DNA from: Crenobacter oryzisoli
Lineage (GTDB): Bacteria; Pseudomonadota; Gammaproteobacteria; Burkholderiales; Chromobacteriaceae
Assembly (NCBI RefSeq): GCF_030385785.1
Contig: NZ_JAUEDK010000009.1
Location: forward strand, 62,001 to 126,000
Length of the DNA stretch: 64,000 nt
Direction: 5' to 3'
Translations under genes and position numbers: made by a program
The notes under the pieces: generated by a model
What the model was told of the DNA's origin: nothing
Database searches by the model: none
The model's input: the letters and a program-made list of their open reading frames with translations, nothing else
Shown: piece after piece, positions 23,681 through 32,294 of the stretch
Layout of the letters: each line of letters begins with the position of its first letter
Position numbering within the stretch: the stretch's first letter is position 1

Positions 23681-25447
23681 TCAGCGCGCGACCAGCGCTC
23701 CGGCCAAGGAGTCCGCCGGGCCGTTCAGCACCACGTGTGCCAGCTCCGCCGAGAAGCGCTGCACGCCAAATGCGCCGAGCGACACCAGCGCCGTCTCGTC
23801 GAGCCGGGCGGCATCGACCAGCGACAGGCGCAGGCGGTTGCCGGCCACCGCGCTGACCGAGCGCAGGTTGGCCGAACCGCCCAGCGCGGCGAGCCAGCGC
23901 TCGCGTTCGGCCAGTGGGGGCGCTGCATTTGCGGCGGCCGCGACGGGGACCGCACTGGTCGGGACGCTGGCGGTGGCAGCCGGCGTGGCCGCCCAGGCGG
24001 CGCGCACCTCGTCGGCGATCAGGTCGGCCTCGGGGCCGATCACCACCTGCACGCTGCCGGCAGCCGGGCGGATCATCCCGCGCGCGCCGAGCGCCTTCAG
24101 CGCCGGCTCGTCGACCGCGTCGTTGCTGACCACCTGCAGGCGCAGGCGGGTGGTGCAAGCGTCGACCGCCTTCAGGTTGGCCGAGCCGCCCAGCGCCGCG
24201 AGATAAGCGAGTCCGCGCTCGCTGCCGCTGGCTGCGACGACCACGGCGGCCGGGGTCGCTTCGCGACCGAGCGTCGGCAGGTCGAAACGGCGGATGCAGA
24301 AGCTGAACAGGCCGTAGTAGACGGCGAAGTACACCACGCCGACCGCCAACATCGTCAGGCCGTTCTCGCCCTTGCCCATCGACAACAGGAAGTCGAACAG
24401 ACCGGCCGAAAAGGTGAAGCCAAGGCGCACGTGCATGAGGTGCATCAGGGCCATCGACACGCCGGTCAGCATCGCGTGCACCGCGTACAGCATAGGTGCG
24501 AGGAACATGAAGGCGAACTCGACCGGCTCAGTGACGCCGGTGAGCATCGCGGTCAGCGCCATCGACAGGAGCACGCCGCCGACCGCCTTCTTGTTCTCCG
24601 GACGGGCGTGGCGGTACATCGCAAGGCATGCCGCCGGCAGACCGAACATCATCACCGGGAAGAAGCCGGTCATGAACGATCCGGCGGAAGGGTCCCCCGC
24701 GAAGAAACGGTTCAGGTCGCCGGTGGCCAACTTGCCGGCCGCGTCGGTGAAGCTGCCGAACACGAACCAGGCGAAGGAATTGAGGATGTGGTGCAGGCCG
24801 GTGACGATCAGCAGGCGGTTGAGCACACCGTAGACAAACAAGCCGAACTCGCCGGCATTGATCAGCCAATGGCCGACCGCGTCGATACCCGACTGGATAG
24901 GCGGCCAGATCAGGCCGAACAGCAGCGCCAGCAAGAGGCAGGCGAAGCCGGTGGCGATAGGCACGAAGCGTTTGCCGCCGAAGAACGCCAGATACGGCGG
25001 CAGTTGGATGTCCTTGTAGCGGTTGTACAGGTTGCCGGCGACGATGCCGCTGACGATGCCGGCGAGCACGCCCATATTGATCGCCACCGGCTTGCCGGCG
25101 TCGTCCAGGTGCACGAACAATGCCCAGAAGCCGCCGCCGGCCGCGTGCGCCTGCAGCGTGTCCGGCATCACCTTCAGCACTGCGGTCAGCACCAGGTAGC
25201 CGATCACGCCGGCGAGGCCGGCCGTGCCGTTGTTGTCCTTGGCGAAGCCCACCGCCACGCCGATCGCGAAGATCAGCGCCAGATTGCCGAAGATCGCGTC
25301 GCCGGCCTGCGCCAGCAGCTTGATGTCCAGCAGGTCCGGCTGGCCGAGGCGCAGCATCAGGCCGGCCACCGGCAGCACCGCGATCGGCAGCATCAGCGCG
25401 CGGCCCAGCTGCTGGATCTTGGCGAACTTGTCGTTGTTGCCACTCAT
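23681..25447 (-). CDS. nagE: N-acetylglucosamine PTS permease EIICB with extra degenerate EIIB
   Basis: The 588-residue permease takes up and phosphorylates GlcNAc. Residues 1-390 are the EIIC membrane domain (GLHHILNSF, TEPVEFAFMF). Residues 410-485 are EIIB with the phosphocysteine Cys431 in VDACTTRLRL. Residues 514-588 are a second EIIB copy that repeats ALGGSANL and NRLRL but has no cysteine. The phosphoryl donor is the EIIA of the adjacent fusion protein. The usual EIIA of NagE is absent because it is supplied in trans. Confidence 0.95.
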   Translation of the reverse strand: MSGNNDKFAKIQQLGRALMLPIAVLPVAGLMLRLGQPDLLDIKLLAQAGDAIFGNLALIFAIGVAVGFAKDNNGTAGLAGVIGYLVLTAVLKVMPDTLQAHAAGGGFWALFVHLDDAGKPVAINMGVLAGIVSGIVAGNLYNRYKDIQLPPYLAFFGGKRFVPIATGFACLLLALLFGLIWPPIQSGIDAVGHWLINAGEFGLFVYGVLNRLLIVTGLHHILNSFAWFVFGSFTDAAGKLATGDLNRFFAGDPSAGSFMTGFFPVMMFGLPAACLAMYRHARPENKKAVGGVLLSMALTAMLTGVTEPVEFAFMFLAPMLYAVHAMLTGVSMALMHLMHVRLGFTFSAGLFDFLLSMGKGENGLTMLAVGVVYFAVYYGLFSFCIRRFDLPTLGREATPAAVVVAASGSERGLAYLAALGGSANLKAVDACTTRLRLQVVSNDAVDEPALKALGARGMIRPAAGSVQVVIGPEADLIADEVRAAWAATPAATASVPTSAVPVAAAANAAPPLAERERWLAALGGSANLRSVSAVAGNRLRLSLVDAARLDETALVSLGAFGVQRFSAELAHVVLNGPADSLAGALVAR

Positions 25448-25481
25448 TGTTTATCTCCTCCCCTGTGTAGATTGATGCGCA

Positions 25482-27992
25482 TCACGGCTGCGGCCACACG
25501 GCCGCCACCCGTTCGCGCACCGCCTGCGCCGACGGCAGGCCGAGCATCGCCCGCGCTTCTTGACGGCACTGATCGACACTCAGCTCGCGCACCTGCGCCT
25601 TGATCTGCGGCACCAAGGCCGCGCCCACCGACAGCTCGGCGACGCCGAGGCCCACCAGCACCGGCACCGCGGCCGGCTCGGACGCCAATGCGCCGCACAC
25701 GCCGACCCAGCGGCCGTGCTTGGCCGCGCCGTCCACCGTCAGCTTCACCAGGCGCAGCAGCGCCGGGTGCAACCCGTCGATCTGCGCCGCGAGGCCCGGA
25801 TGGCAGCGGTCCATCGCCAGCGCGTACTGGGTCAGGTCGTTGGTACCGATCGACAGGAAGTCGGCGTGCTCGGCCAACTGGTCGGCCAGCACCGCCGCCG
25901 ACGGCACCTCGATCATCACGCCGACCTCGGGACGCTCGGTCACGCCGAGCTGCGCTGCGATCTGGTCGATCAGCGCGCGCACCGCGATCAGCTCGGCCAC
26001 ATCGGTGATCATCGGCAGCAGGATGCGGCAGCGCGCCAGCGGCTTCACTGACAGCAGCCCTTCGAGCTGCGCTTCCAGTACCTCGGGGCGGGCGAAGCCG
26101 CTGCGGATGCCGCGCAGGCCCAGCGCCGGGTTCGGCTCGGGCGGCAGCGGCAGGTAGGGCAGCGACTTGTCGCCGCCGACGTCGAGGGTGCGGATGATCG
26201 CGGTCTTGCCTGCGAGCGCGTCGACGATGGCCTGATAGCTGTCGCGCTGCTCGGCGGCGTTCGGCAGGCTGTCGCGCTCGAGAAACAGGAACTCGGTGCG
26301 CAGCAGGCCGACCCCGTCGGCGCCGCAGCGCACCGCCTCCTCGGCGTCGGCGAGGCTGCCGATATTGGCGGCGACCTCGACGCGCACGCCGTCGCGGCTC
26401 AGTGCCGGGTCGTGGGCGGCGGCGAAGCGGCGGGCGCTCTGCTCCCGCAACAGCGCTAGGCGCTGACGCGCTTCGGACAACGTGGCTGCCTCAGGTTCGG
26501 CGTCGAGCAGGCCGGCGGCCGCGTCGAGCACCACCTCGCGGCCGGCCGGCAAGGACAGCACGCCATCGCCCGCGGCGACCAGCGCCGGGATGCCCATCGC
26601 CCGGGCGATGATTGCCACATGGCTGGTGGCGCCGCCCTGGGCGGTGACGAAGCCCGCCACCCGCTCGCGCGGCAGCCGGGTCAGCTCGGACGGTGCCAGG
26701 TCGTCGGCGAGCAGGATGCTCTGTTCGTCCAACTCGGGCTCGGGCAGCTTGCCGCCGGCCAGCTGGGTCAGCACCTGGCGGGCGATGTCGTTCAGGTCGC
26801 TGACCCGCTCGCGCAACAAGGGGTTGTCGAGCGCGCGCAATTCGTCGGTCTGCACCTGCACTGCCTGGCGGAACGCCGCGCCGGCGGCCATGCCGTTGGC
26901 GACGCTATTCTCGGCGGTGGCAGCGAGCTCCGGGTCGTCGAGCAGCGCGAGGTGGGCGCTGTAGATGTCGGCCTGCTGGGTCAAAGCCTTGGCTCTCGCG
27001 CCGTGCACCATCGCGTCGATCTGCTCGCGCACGCTGGCGAGCGCACTGGCAAGCCGGGTGAACTCGGCGTCCGCACCGGCCGGGGTCTCGGCAAGCTCGG
27101 GCAGGCCGTGGTCGAGCCGCACCAGGGTGCCGACCGCCAGGCCCGGTGCTGCGCAGACGCCGGCGAAGCGCGGGCCTTGCTGGGCGCTCGGCAGCGGTAC
27201 CGGAACGGCAGCTGGTGCATGCGCCGCCTCGCTCACCGTCTCGATCGCCGCCACCACCGCGGCGAGCGCCGCCGCCGCGTCGGGGCCCTGCGCACTCACC
27301 TCGACCGTATCGCCCTCGTCGGTGCCGAGCCGCATCAGCCCGACCACGCTGGCCGCCTTGGCCGAGCGCCCACCGAAGCGCACCTCGACCCGGGCGGCGA
27401 ACGGCTTGGCCGCAGCCTGCACCAGCGCCGACGGACGCGCGTGCAGGCCGCCGCCGTGGCGTACCGTGGCCTGCGCGAAAAGCACCTCGCCAGAGGCCGA
27501 CAGGGTCGCCTCGTCGCTAGCCTGGCCGCACGGGCTCACACTCATCAGCACCGTCTCCCCGCCCTCGACCCGGCCCAGGCCCAGCGATGCCGGCACGAAC
27601 GCGTCGCCGTTCACCACCAGCACTACGGTCTGTAGGCTCTTTGCGCCCTGCGCGACCCGGTCGGCGTCGAACTCGATCAGCGTCTCGCCGGCGGCGACGC
27701 GCTGCCCTTCACGGACCCGGGCGGTGAAACCCGCGCCGTTCAACAGCACGGTGTCGATGCCGACGTGGATCAGGATGTCGGCCCCGGCGTCGCTGCTCAG
27801 CGTCAGCGCGTGGCCGGTCTTCGCGAGCTGGCTGATCGTGCCGGCGCAGGGCGCGTACACCCGGCCGTCGGCCGGCTCGATCGCCACGCCCTCGCCCATC
27901 ATGCCGCCGGCGAACACCGGGTCGGGCACCTCGGACAACGGAACCACCCAGCCGGTCAGCGGGGCGAGCAGGGTCAGTGCATCAGTCGACAT
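25482..27992 (-). CDS. nagF: PTS phosphocarrier fusion EIIA-HPr-EI
   Basis: The 836-residue protein joins EIIA of the glucose type (1-150, His61 and His76 in DILIHVGIDTV), HPr (about 173-255, His184 in GGGLHARPSAL) and enzyme I (about 275-836, active His458 in GGATSHVAIIARAMG). It carries phosphate from PEP to NagE. The same arrangement is known as NagF in Ralstonia. Start at 27992, preceded by AGAGAGG; an ATG 7 codons earlier is possible. Confidence 0.94.
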   Translation of the reverse strand: MSTDALTLLAPLTGWVVPLSEVPDPVFAGGMMGEGVAIEPADGRVYAPCAGTISQLAKTGHALTLSSDAGADILIHVGIDTVLLNGAGFTARVREGQRVAAGETLIEFDADRVAQGAKSLQTVVLVVNGDAFVPASLGLGRVEGGETVLMSVSPCGQASDEATLSASGEVLFAQATVRHGGGLHARPSALVQAAAKPFAARVEVRFGGRSAKAASVVGLMRLGTDEGDTVEVSAQGPDAAAALAAVVAAIETVSEAAHAPAAVPVPLPSAQQGPRFAGVCAAPGLAVGTLVRLDHGLPELAETPAGADAEFTRLASALASVREQIDAMVHGARAKALTQQADIYSAHLALLDDPELAATAENSVANGMAAGAAFRQAVQVQTDELRALDNPLLRERVSDLNDIARQVLTQLAGGKLPEPELDEQSILLADDLAPSELTRLPRERVAGFVTAQGGATSHVAIIARAMGIPALVAAGDGVLSLPAGREVVLDAAAGLLDAEPEAATLSEARQRLALLREQSARRFAAAHDPALSRDGVRVEVAANIGSLADAEEAVRCGADGVGLLRTEFLFLERDSLPNAAEQRDSYQAIVDALAGKTAIIRTLDVGGDKSLPYLPLPPEPNPALGLRGIRSGFARPEVLEAQLEGLLSVKPLARCRILLPMITDVAELIAVRALIDQIAAQLGVTERPEVGVMIEVPSAAVLADQLAEHADFLSIGTNDLTQYALAMDRCHPGLAAQIDGLHPALLRLVKLTVDGAAKHGRWVGVCGALASEPAAVPVLVGLGVAELSVGAALVPQIKAQVRELSVDQCRQEARAMLGLPSAQAVRERVAAVWPQP

Positions 27993-28023
27993 CGGTTCCT
28001 CTCTCTCATTCATCTGTTTTTAC

Positions 28024-28045
28024 CGGGGGCCGCTCTGCGGCGGCC
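28024..28045 (-). other. Intercistronic hairpin in the nag operon
   Basis: GGGGCCGC and GGCGGCCC arms form a strong hairpin between the SIS deaminase stop and the nagF start. There is no T-run, so it may affect mRNA processing or stability rather than terminate. Confidence 0.45.
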
Positions 28046-28065
28046 CTGTTCTACCCTGCCGCCGC

Positions 28066-29088
28066 TCAGAGGGTGCAGGTGACCTTCTGCAGATGGCGCG
28101 GCGCGTCCGGGTTCAGGCCACGCGCCTCGGCCAGGTGCGCCGCCATCACGTAGAAGCTCTGGATCGCGGTGAGCGGGTCGAGCACCGCGTCGTCGGCGGT
28201 GGCGAGCGTCAGGTCGCGCCCGGCCACGTCGGCCGGGGCCGCCAACAGCACCCGCGCGCCGCGCCCGCGCATCTCGTCGGCCAGCGCCAGGATGCCGGCC
28301 TGCTCCGGACCGCGCGGCGCGAACACCAGCAGCGGGTAGCCTTCGTCGATCAGCGCCATCGGACCGTGCTTGATCTCAGCACTGCTGAACGCCTCGGCCT
28401 GGATCGCGCAGGTTTCCTTGAACTTCAGCGCCGCCTCCAGCGCCACCGCGAAGCCGAGGCCGCGGCCGACCACCATGATGCGTTCGGCGTCCTTGAGCAC
28501 CGGCAGCGCGGCGCTCCAGTCCTGCTGTGCCGCGTCGGCGAGCCGCTCCGGCAGCGTCTCCAGCGCGGCAAGCAGCGCGCGGTCGTTGCCCCAGTGCGCG
28601 ACCAACCGCGCGACTGCGGCGAGCGTCGCGATATAGCTCTTGGTCGCGGCGACGCTCCGCTCGGCGCCGGCGGCGAGCGGCACCGCCCATTCGCACGCCT
28701 CGGACAGCGGGCTGTCCGGCTTGTTGACCAGCGCCACCGTGGTCGCGCCGGCGGCGCCGAGCGCCGCCATCGTGTCGACCAGGTCGGGGCTCTGGCCCGA
28801 CTGCGACAGCGCCACCGCCAGCGCACCGTCGACCGCCAGCGGCGCACGGTGCAGCGTCATCAGCGACATCGGCAGCGACACCACCGGCACGCCGAGGCGC
28901 TGCATCGTCAGGTAGGCGAAGTAGCTAGCCGCGTGGTCGGAACTGCCGCGGGCGACGGTCAGCGCGAGTTTTGGCGGACGCTGCGCCAGCTGGCGCGCCA
29001 GCACCGACAGGCGCTCGTCCGAATACATATGCTGGGCGGCAACCGCTTCCGGGGCCGACAGCGCTTCCTCAAGCATCAGCGAGGCCAA
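28066..29088 (-). CDS. SIS-domain glucosamine-6-phosphate deaminase (NagB-II type)
   Basis: Two SIS domains are present (SQSGQSPD near 100; FKETCAIQAEAFSSAEIKHGP near 230-250), as in the isomerase half of GlmS, without a glutaminase domain. In a nag operon without NagB such proteins deaminate GlcN6P to fructose 6-phosphate. The start is placed at a TTG, 6 nt after AAGGAG; an in-frame ATG at 29076 and a TTG at 29106 are alternatives. The reading frame overlaps the end of nagA. Confidence 0.88.
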   Translation of the reverse strand: MASLMLEEALSAPEAVAAQHMYSDERLSVLARQLAQRPPKLALTVARGSSDHAASYFAYLTMQRLGVPVVSLPMSLMTLHRAPLAVDGALAVALSQSGQSPDLVDTMAALGAAGATTVALVNKPDSPLSEACEWAVPLAAGAERSVAATKSYIATLAAVARLVAHWGNDRALLAALETLPERLADAAQQDWSAALPVLKDAERIMVVGRGLGFAVALEAALKFKETCAIQAEAFSSAEIKHGPMALIDEGYPLLVFAPRGPEQAGILALADEMRGRGARVLLAAPADVAGRDLTLATADDAVLDPLTAIQSFYVMAAHLAEARGLNPDAPRHLQKVTCTL

Positions 29089-30193
29089 GGCATTCTCCTT
29101 CGACAAAGACTTCGTTCAGGTTCAGTTGGGTATCGAGCAGCACCAGGTCGGCGTAGCCCCCCTCTTCCAGGCGGCCGCGGTCGGTGACGCCCAGGTAGTC
29201 GGCTGGGTAGCGCGACAGCCGGTTCGATGCATCGGCCAACGTCAGGCCGATGCCCACCAGGTTCTTCAGCGCGACGTTCATCGTCAGCGTGCTGCCGGCC
29301 AGGGTGCCATCGGCCAGGCGCACCCCGCCCAGGCACTTGGTGACCGGCTGCGAGCCGAGCTTGTAATCGCCGTCCGGCATGCCGGCCGCCGCGGTCGAGT
29401 CGGTGACGCAGAACAGGTGCGGGATCGCGCGCAAGGCGGTATGGATTGCACCCGGATGCACGTGCAGCAGGTCGGGGATCAGCTCTGCATACTCGGCGTG
29501 CGCGAGCGCGGCACCGACCATGCCCGGCTCGCGGTGGTGCAGGCCGGTCATCGCGTTGAACAGGTGGGTGAAGCCGCTGGCGCCGTGTTCGAGCGCGGCG
29601 ACGCCGTCCTCGTAGCGACCCAGCGTGTGGCCGAGTTGCACGCGCACGCCGCGGTCGGCCAAGCTCCGGATCAGGTCGAGATGGCCGGACACCTCCGGCG
29701 CGACGGTGATCAGCTTCAGCGGCGCCAGGCACATGAACGCCTCGACCTCGTCGAGCACGCCGGCCTTGGCCTGCGCCGGCTGCGCGCCGAGCTTGCCCGG
29801 ATTGATGTAGGGGCCCTCCAGGTGCACGCCGAGGATGCGCGCACTGCCGGGCGCACGCTCTCGGCAGGCCGCGCCGATCGCACTGAGCGCCGCCTCGATG
29901 TCGGCGCGCGGCGCGGTCATCGTAGTGGCGAGCAGCGAGGTGGTGCCGAAGCGGGCATGCTGGCGCGCGATGGTGACCGCCGCCTCGCCGCCTTCCATCA
30001 CATCGGCGCCGCCGCCGCCGTGCACATGGGTGTCGATGAAACCGGGCAGGATGTAGCGGCAGGCTTTGCCATCGTCGTCGACCGGCGTGCCGCAGATCGC
30101 GGCTATCCGCTCGCCACGGACTGTCAGCTCGCCGTCGAGCCAGCCCTGTGAGGTCAGGATGCGGCCGGCAAGGATGCGGGAGGTGGCACTCAT
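29069..30193 (-). CDS. nagA: N-acetylglucosamine-6-phosphate deacetylase
   Basis: The 374-residue amidohydrolase removes acetate from GlcNAc6P. The metal motif is in PGFIDTHVHGGGG, with later blocks GVHLEGPYINP, LGHT and VTDSTAAAG typical of NagA. Its ATG overlaps the gntR stop (ATGA), and its end overlaps the SIS gene, so the operon is tightly coupled. Confidence 0.96.
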   Translation of the reverse strand: MSATSRILAGRILTSQGWLDGELTVRGERIAAICGTPVDDDGKACRYILPGFIDTHVHGGGGADVMEGGEAAVTIARQHARFGTTSLLATTMTAPRADIEAALSAIGAACRERAPGSARILGVHLEGPYINPGKLGAQPAQAKAGVLDEVEAFMCLAPLKLITVAPEVSGHLDLIRSLADRGVRVQLGHTLGRYEDGVAALEHGASGFTHLFNAMTGLHHREPGMVGAALAHAEYAELIPDLLHVHPGAIHTALRAIPHLFCVTDSTAAAGMPDGDYKLGSQPVTKCLGGVRLADGTLAGSTLTMNVALKNLVGIGLTLADASNRLSRYPADYLGVTDRGRLEEGGYADLVLLDTQLNLNEVFVEGECLGLADA

Positions 30194-30924
30194 CGGGTCA
30201 GCTCCACCACGAAGTCGTAGTAGTCGTTGCGACAATAGGTGACGGTCAGCTCGACCGCGCGGTCGTCGGCGGTGTAGCCGACCCGGGTGACCAGCATCAT
30301 CGCGTCGCCGACCGGCACCTGCGCGAGGCGGGCGATGTGCTCGGGCGCGTTCACCGCGCGGATATGCTGTCGGGCGCGCACTACCGCGTGGCCGAGCGCG
30401 TCGAGGTGGGCGTACAGCGAGTCGCCGACCTCGGCCGGCTCGGGCAGGCAGTCGAGCGGCAGCGTGCTGTGCTCGATCGCCATCACCACGCCGTCGGCCA
30501 GGCGCTGGCGCTTGAGCCGCGCCACCGGGGCGAGCGGCTCGATGCCCAGGCGCACCGCCTCCTCGTGGTTGGCGACGCCGGCTTCGCGGCTCAGCCACAT
30601 CGTCGACGGGGTGTAGCCCTTTTCGGTCAGCGTCTCGGTGAAGCCGGTCAGTCGCGACAGCGGCTGTTCCATGCGCTGCGAGATGAAGGTGCCAGACCCC
30701 TGGCGGCGGCGGATCAGGCCCTGCTCGAACAAGAGGTCCAGCGCCTTGCGCGCGGTGACGCGCGACACACCGATCTCGTCGGACAGATTGCGCTCGGACG
30801 GCAGCGCCTCGTTCGGGCGCCACCAGCCGGCGCTGATCGCGAGGCTCAGGCTGCGCGCCAGTTGCAGGTACAGCGGCGTCGCCAGCGATTCGTCGGGTTT
30901 GAGCGTGATGAGGCGGTTATCCAT
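30190..30924 (-). CDS. GntR/HutC-family regulator of the nag operon
   Basis: The 244-residue protein has an N-terminal GntR winged helix (ERNLSDEIGVSRVTARKALDLL region, about 40-62) and a UTRA effector domain. As first gene of the nag operon it is the likely amino-sugar-phosphate-responsive repressor (NagR/NagQ/DasR group). A GAGGAG box precedes the ATG. Confidence 0.9.
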   Translation of the reverse strand: MDNRLITLKPDESLATPLYLQLARSLSLAISAGWWRPNEALPSERNLSDEIGVSRVTARKALDLLFEQGLIRRRQGSGTFISQRMEQPLSRLTGFTETLTEKGYTPSTMWLSREAGVANHEEAVRLGIEPLAPVARLKRQRLADGVVMAIEHSTLPLDCLPEPAEVGDSLYAHLDALGHAVVRARQHIRAVNAPEHIARLAQVPVGDAMMLVTRVGYTADDRAVELTVTYCRNDYYDFVVELTR

Positions 30925-30964
30925 GCGGTCGGTCTCCTCGGCCCGGTATGGGCAGTCGGCTCGC

Positions 30965-31011
30965 ACACTAGCGGGCGGGGCCGCGCCGTGTCAATACCAC
31001 TTTAAGACCAT
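30965..31011 (-). promoter_or_regulatory. Candidate nag operon promoter with GntR-type site
   Basis: On the minus strand TTGACA (30994-30989) and TAGTGT (30970-30965) are 18 bp apart. Just upstream, overlapping the -35, lies ATGGTCTTAAAGTGGTAT (31011-30994), which contains two TGGT half sites of the kind bound by HutC-type GntR proteins. The -10 is weak. Confidence 0.45.
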
Positions 31012-31093
31012 TTTGCCGGCTTTGTGGGCGTGATTTGACAAGGCGATGCAAAAATCGCCGATTGCTGCGCCGCATCCTGAATACAAAACACAA

Positions 31094-31123
31094 CAGACCA
31101 CTTTTCCGGGGAAAAGTGGTCTG
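31094..31123. repeat. Perfect 30-bp palindrome upstream of the nag operon
   Basis: Arms CAGACCACTTTTCC and GGAAAAGTGGTCTG flank GG. It lies 170 bp upstream of gntR. It can form a hairpin followed on the minus strand by TTGTGTTTTG, so it may be a terminator; the GACCA/TGGTC ends also resemble GntR half sites. The surrounding 31012-31226 holds no gene. Confidence 0.6.
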
Positions 31124-31226
31124 CATGGAAACCGAGAAAACATCGGGAAATGAACAACTTGGTATCAGATCAGCCCCAAGCCTGACCGAATCGCCGCCGT
31201 TCGTCGGATCGGCCGCCGAATCAGGC

Positions 31227-31257
31227 AAAAAGGGGGGTCATCACCCCCGTGCGGGGG
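31227..31257 (-). terminator. Terminator of the EamA-family gene
   Basis: On the minus strand CCCCCGC-AC-GGGGG is followed by TGATGACCCCCCTTTTTGCC. It begins directly at the stop of the exporter gene. Confidence 0.6.
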
Positions 31258-31258
31258 C

Positions 31259-32143
31259 TCAACGACTCTTGAAACCGAGCAAGGCGACCGAGCCGATGAT
31301 CACCGCCATCGCCATCAGCTCCGGCGTGCCGATGTGCTCGCCGGCGAACATCACGCCCAACCCCACCGCGATCGCCGGGTTGACGTAGGCGTAGCTGGTC
31401 GCCGCAGCCGGACGCACATGGCCGAGCAGATACTGGTAGGCGCTGTACGCGATGATCGAGCCGAACACAATCAGGTAGCCGAGCGCCAGCCAGCCGGACA
31501 GGCTCGGCGCTGCGGTGAGCGTCTCGCCCATCGCGCGGCTGCCGACGAGCAGCGCCACGCCGCCGGCGAGCATCTCGCAGGCGCTGGCCATCGGTCCTGC
31601 CGGCAGCGGCAGGCGGCGGCTCCACGCCGAGCCGAACGCCCAGCTCGCCGCCGCAGTCACGAGCAGCAAGGCCCCGGCCGGGCTGGCCGACAGGTTGGCC
31701 CCCTGGTTGAGCAGGGCGATGCCAACGAGGCCCAGCGCGATGCTTAGCCACTCGACGCCGCGCACCTTGTGGCCGAACGCGCGCGAGAACAGGACGGTGA
31801 ACAGCGGCACGGTGGCGATCACCAGCGCGGCGACGCCGGACGACACGTCCTTCTCGGCCACCGTCACAAGGCCGTTGCCCAGCGCCGGCATCAGTACGCC
31901 GAGGATCGCCGCCCCGCCCCACTCGCGCCGGGTCGGCCACGGATAGCCCATCAAACGCAGCACGGCGAACAGGATGCTACCGGCGATGACGAAGCGCAAC
32001 CCGGCCATCATCAACGGTGGCCAGCTCGCCACGCCGATGCGGATGCCGAGATAGGTCGAGCCCCAGATCACGTAGACCGCAAAGAAGGCGGCAAAGGTCA
32101 GGGGCGTGAGCGAGGAACGGAGGCTGGGGGCGGTGGCAGACAT
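31259..32143 (-). CDS. yedA: EamA-family exporter, YedA-like
   Basis: The 294-residue protein has ten hydrophobic helices in two EamA repeats; VIWGSTYLGIRIGV near the N-terminus and the YAYVNPAIAVGLG block near residue 240 are typical of YedA-type drug/metabolite transporters. Substrate unknown. It is a single gene between two terminators. Confidence 0.85.
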   Translation of the reverse strand: MSATAPSLRSSLTPLTFAAFFAVYVIWGSTYLGIRIGVASWPPLMMAGLRFVIAGSILFAVLRLMGYPWPTRREWGGAAILGVLMPALGNGLVTVAEKDVSSGVAALVIATVPLFTVLFSRAFGHKVRGVEWLSIALGLVGIALLNQGANLSASPAGALLLVTAAASWAFGSAWSRRLPLPAGPMASACEMLAGGVALLVGSRAMGETLTAAPSLSGWLALGYLIVFGSIIAYSAYQYLLGHVRPAAATSYAYVNPAIAVGLGVMFAGEHIGTPELMAMAVIIGSVALLGFKSR

Positions 32144-32251
32144 GATCGGTATCCAATCGGCAAAGTGCGACTTTGCCCGATCAGCCGCAACGGTACAAGG
32201 AGCAGAACCTCACCGTTTCGACCGGTGCAGCTGCCGTCCCAGCCCAACGAA

Positions 32252-32275
32252 AACGGCGCCCCTCAGGGCGCCGTT
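32252..32275 (-). terminator. Terminator of tolQ
   Basis: AACGGCGCCC, CTCA, GGGCGCCGTT: a perfect 10-bp stem followed on the minus strand by TTCGTT. It lies 19 bp after the tolQ stop and shows that the transcript ends without tolR. Confidence 0.8.
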
Positions 32276-32294
32276 CGGCAAACCTTACAAGCGC

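Noticed and set aside
29129-30823. Extension of the nagA frame 210 codons upstream
   Set aside because: The extension overlaps the complete gntR gene on the same strand and is Arg/Pro-rich noise; NagA homology begins at 30193.
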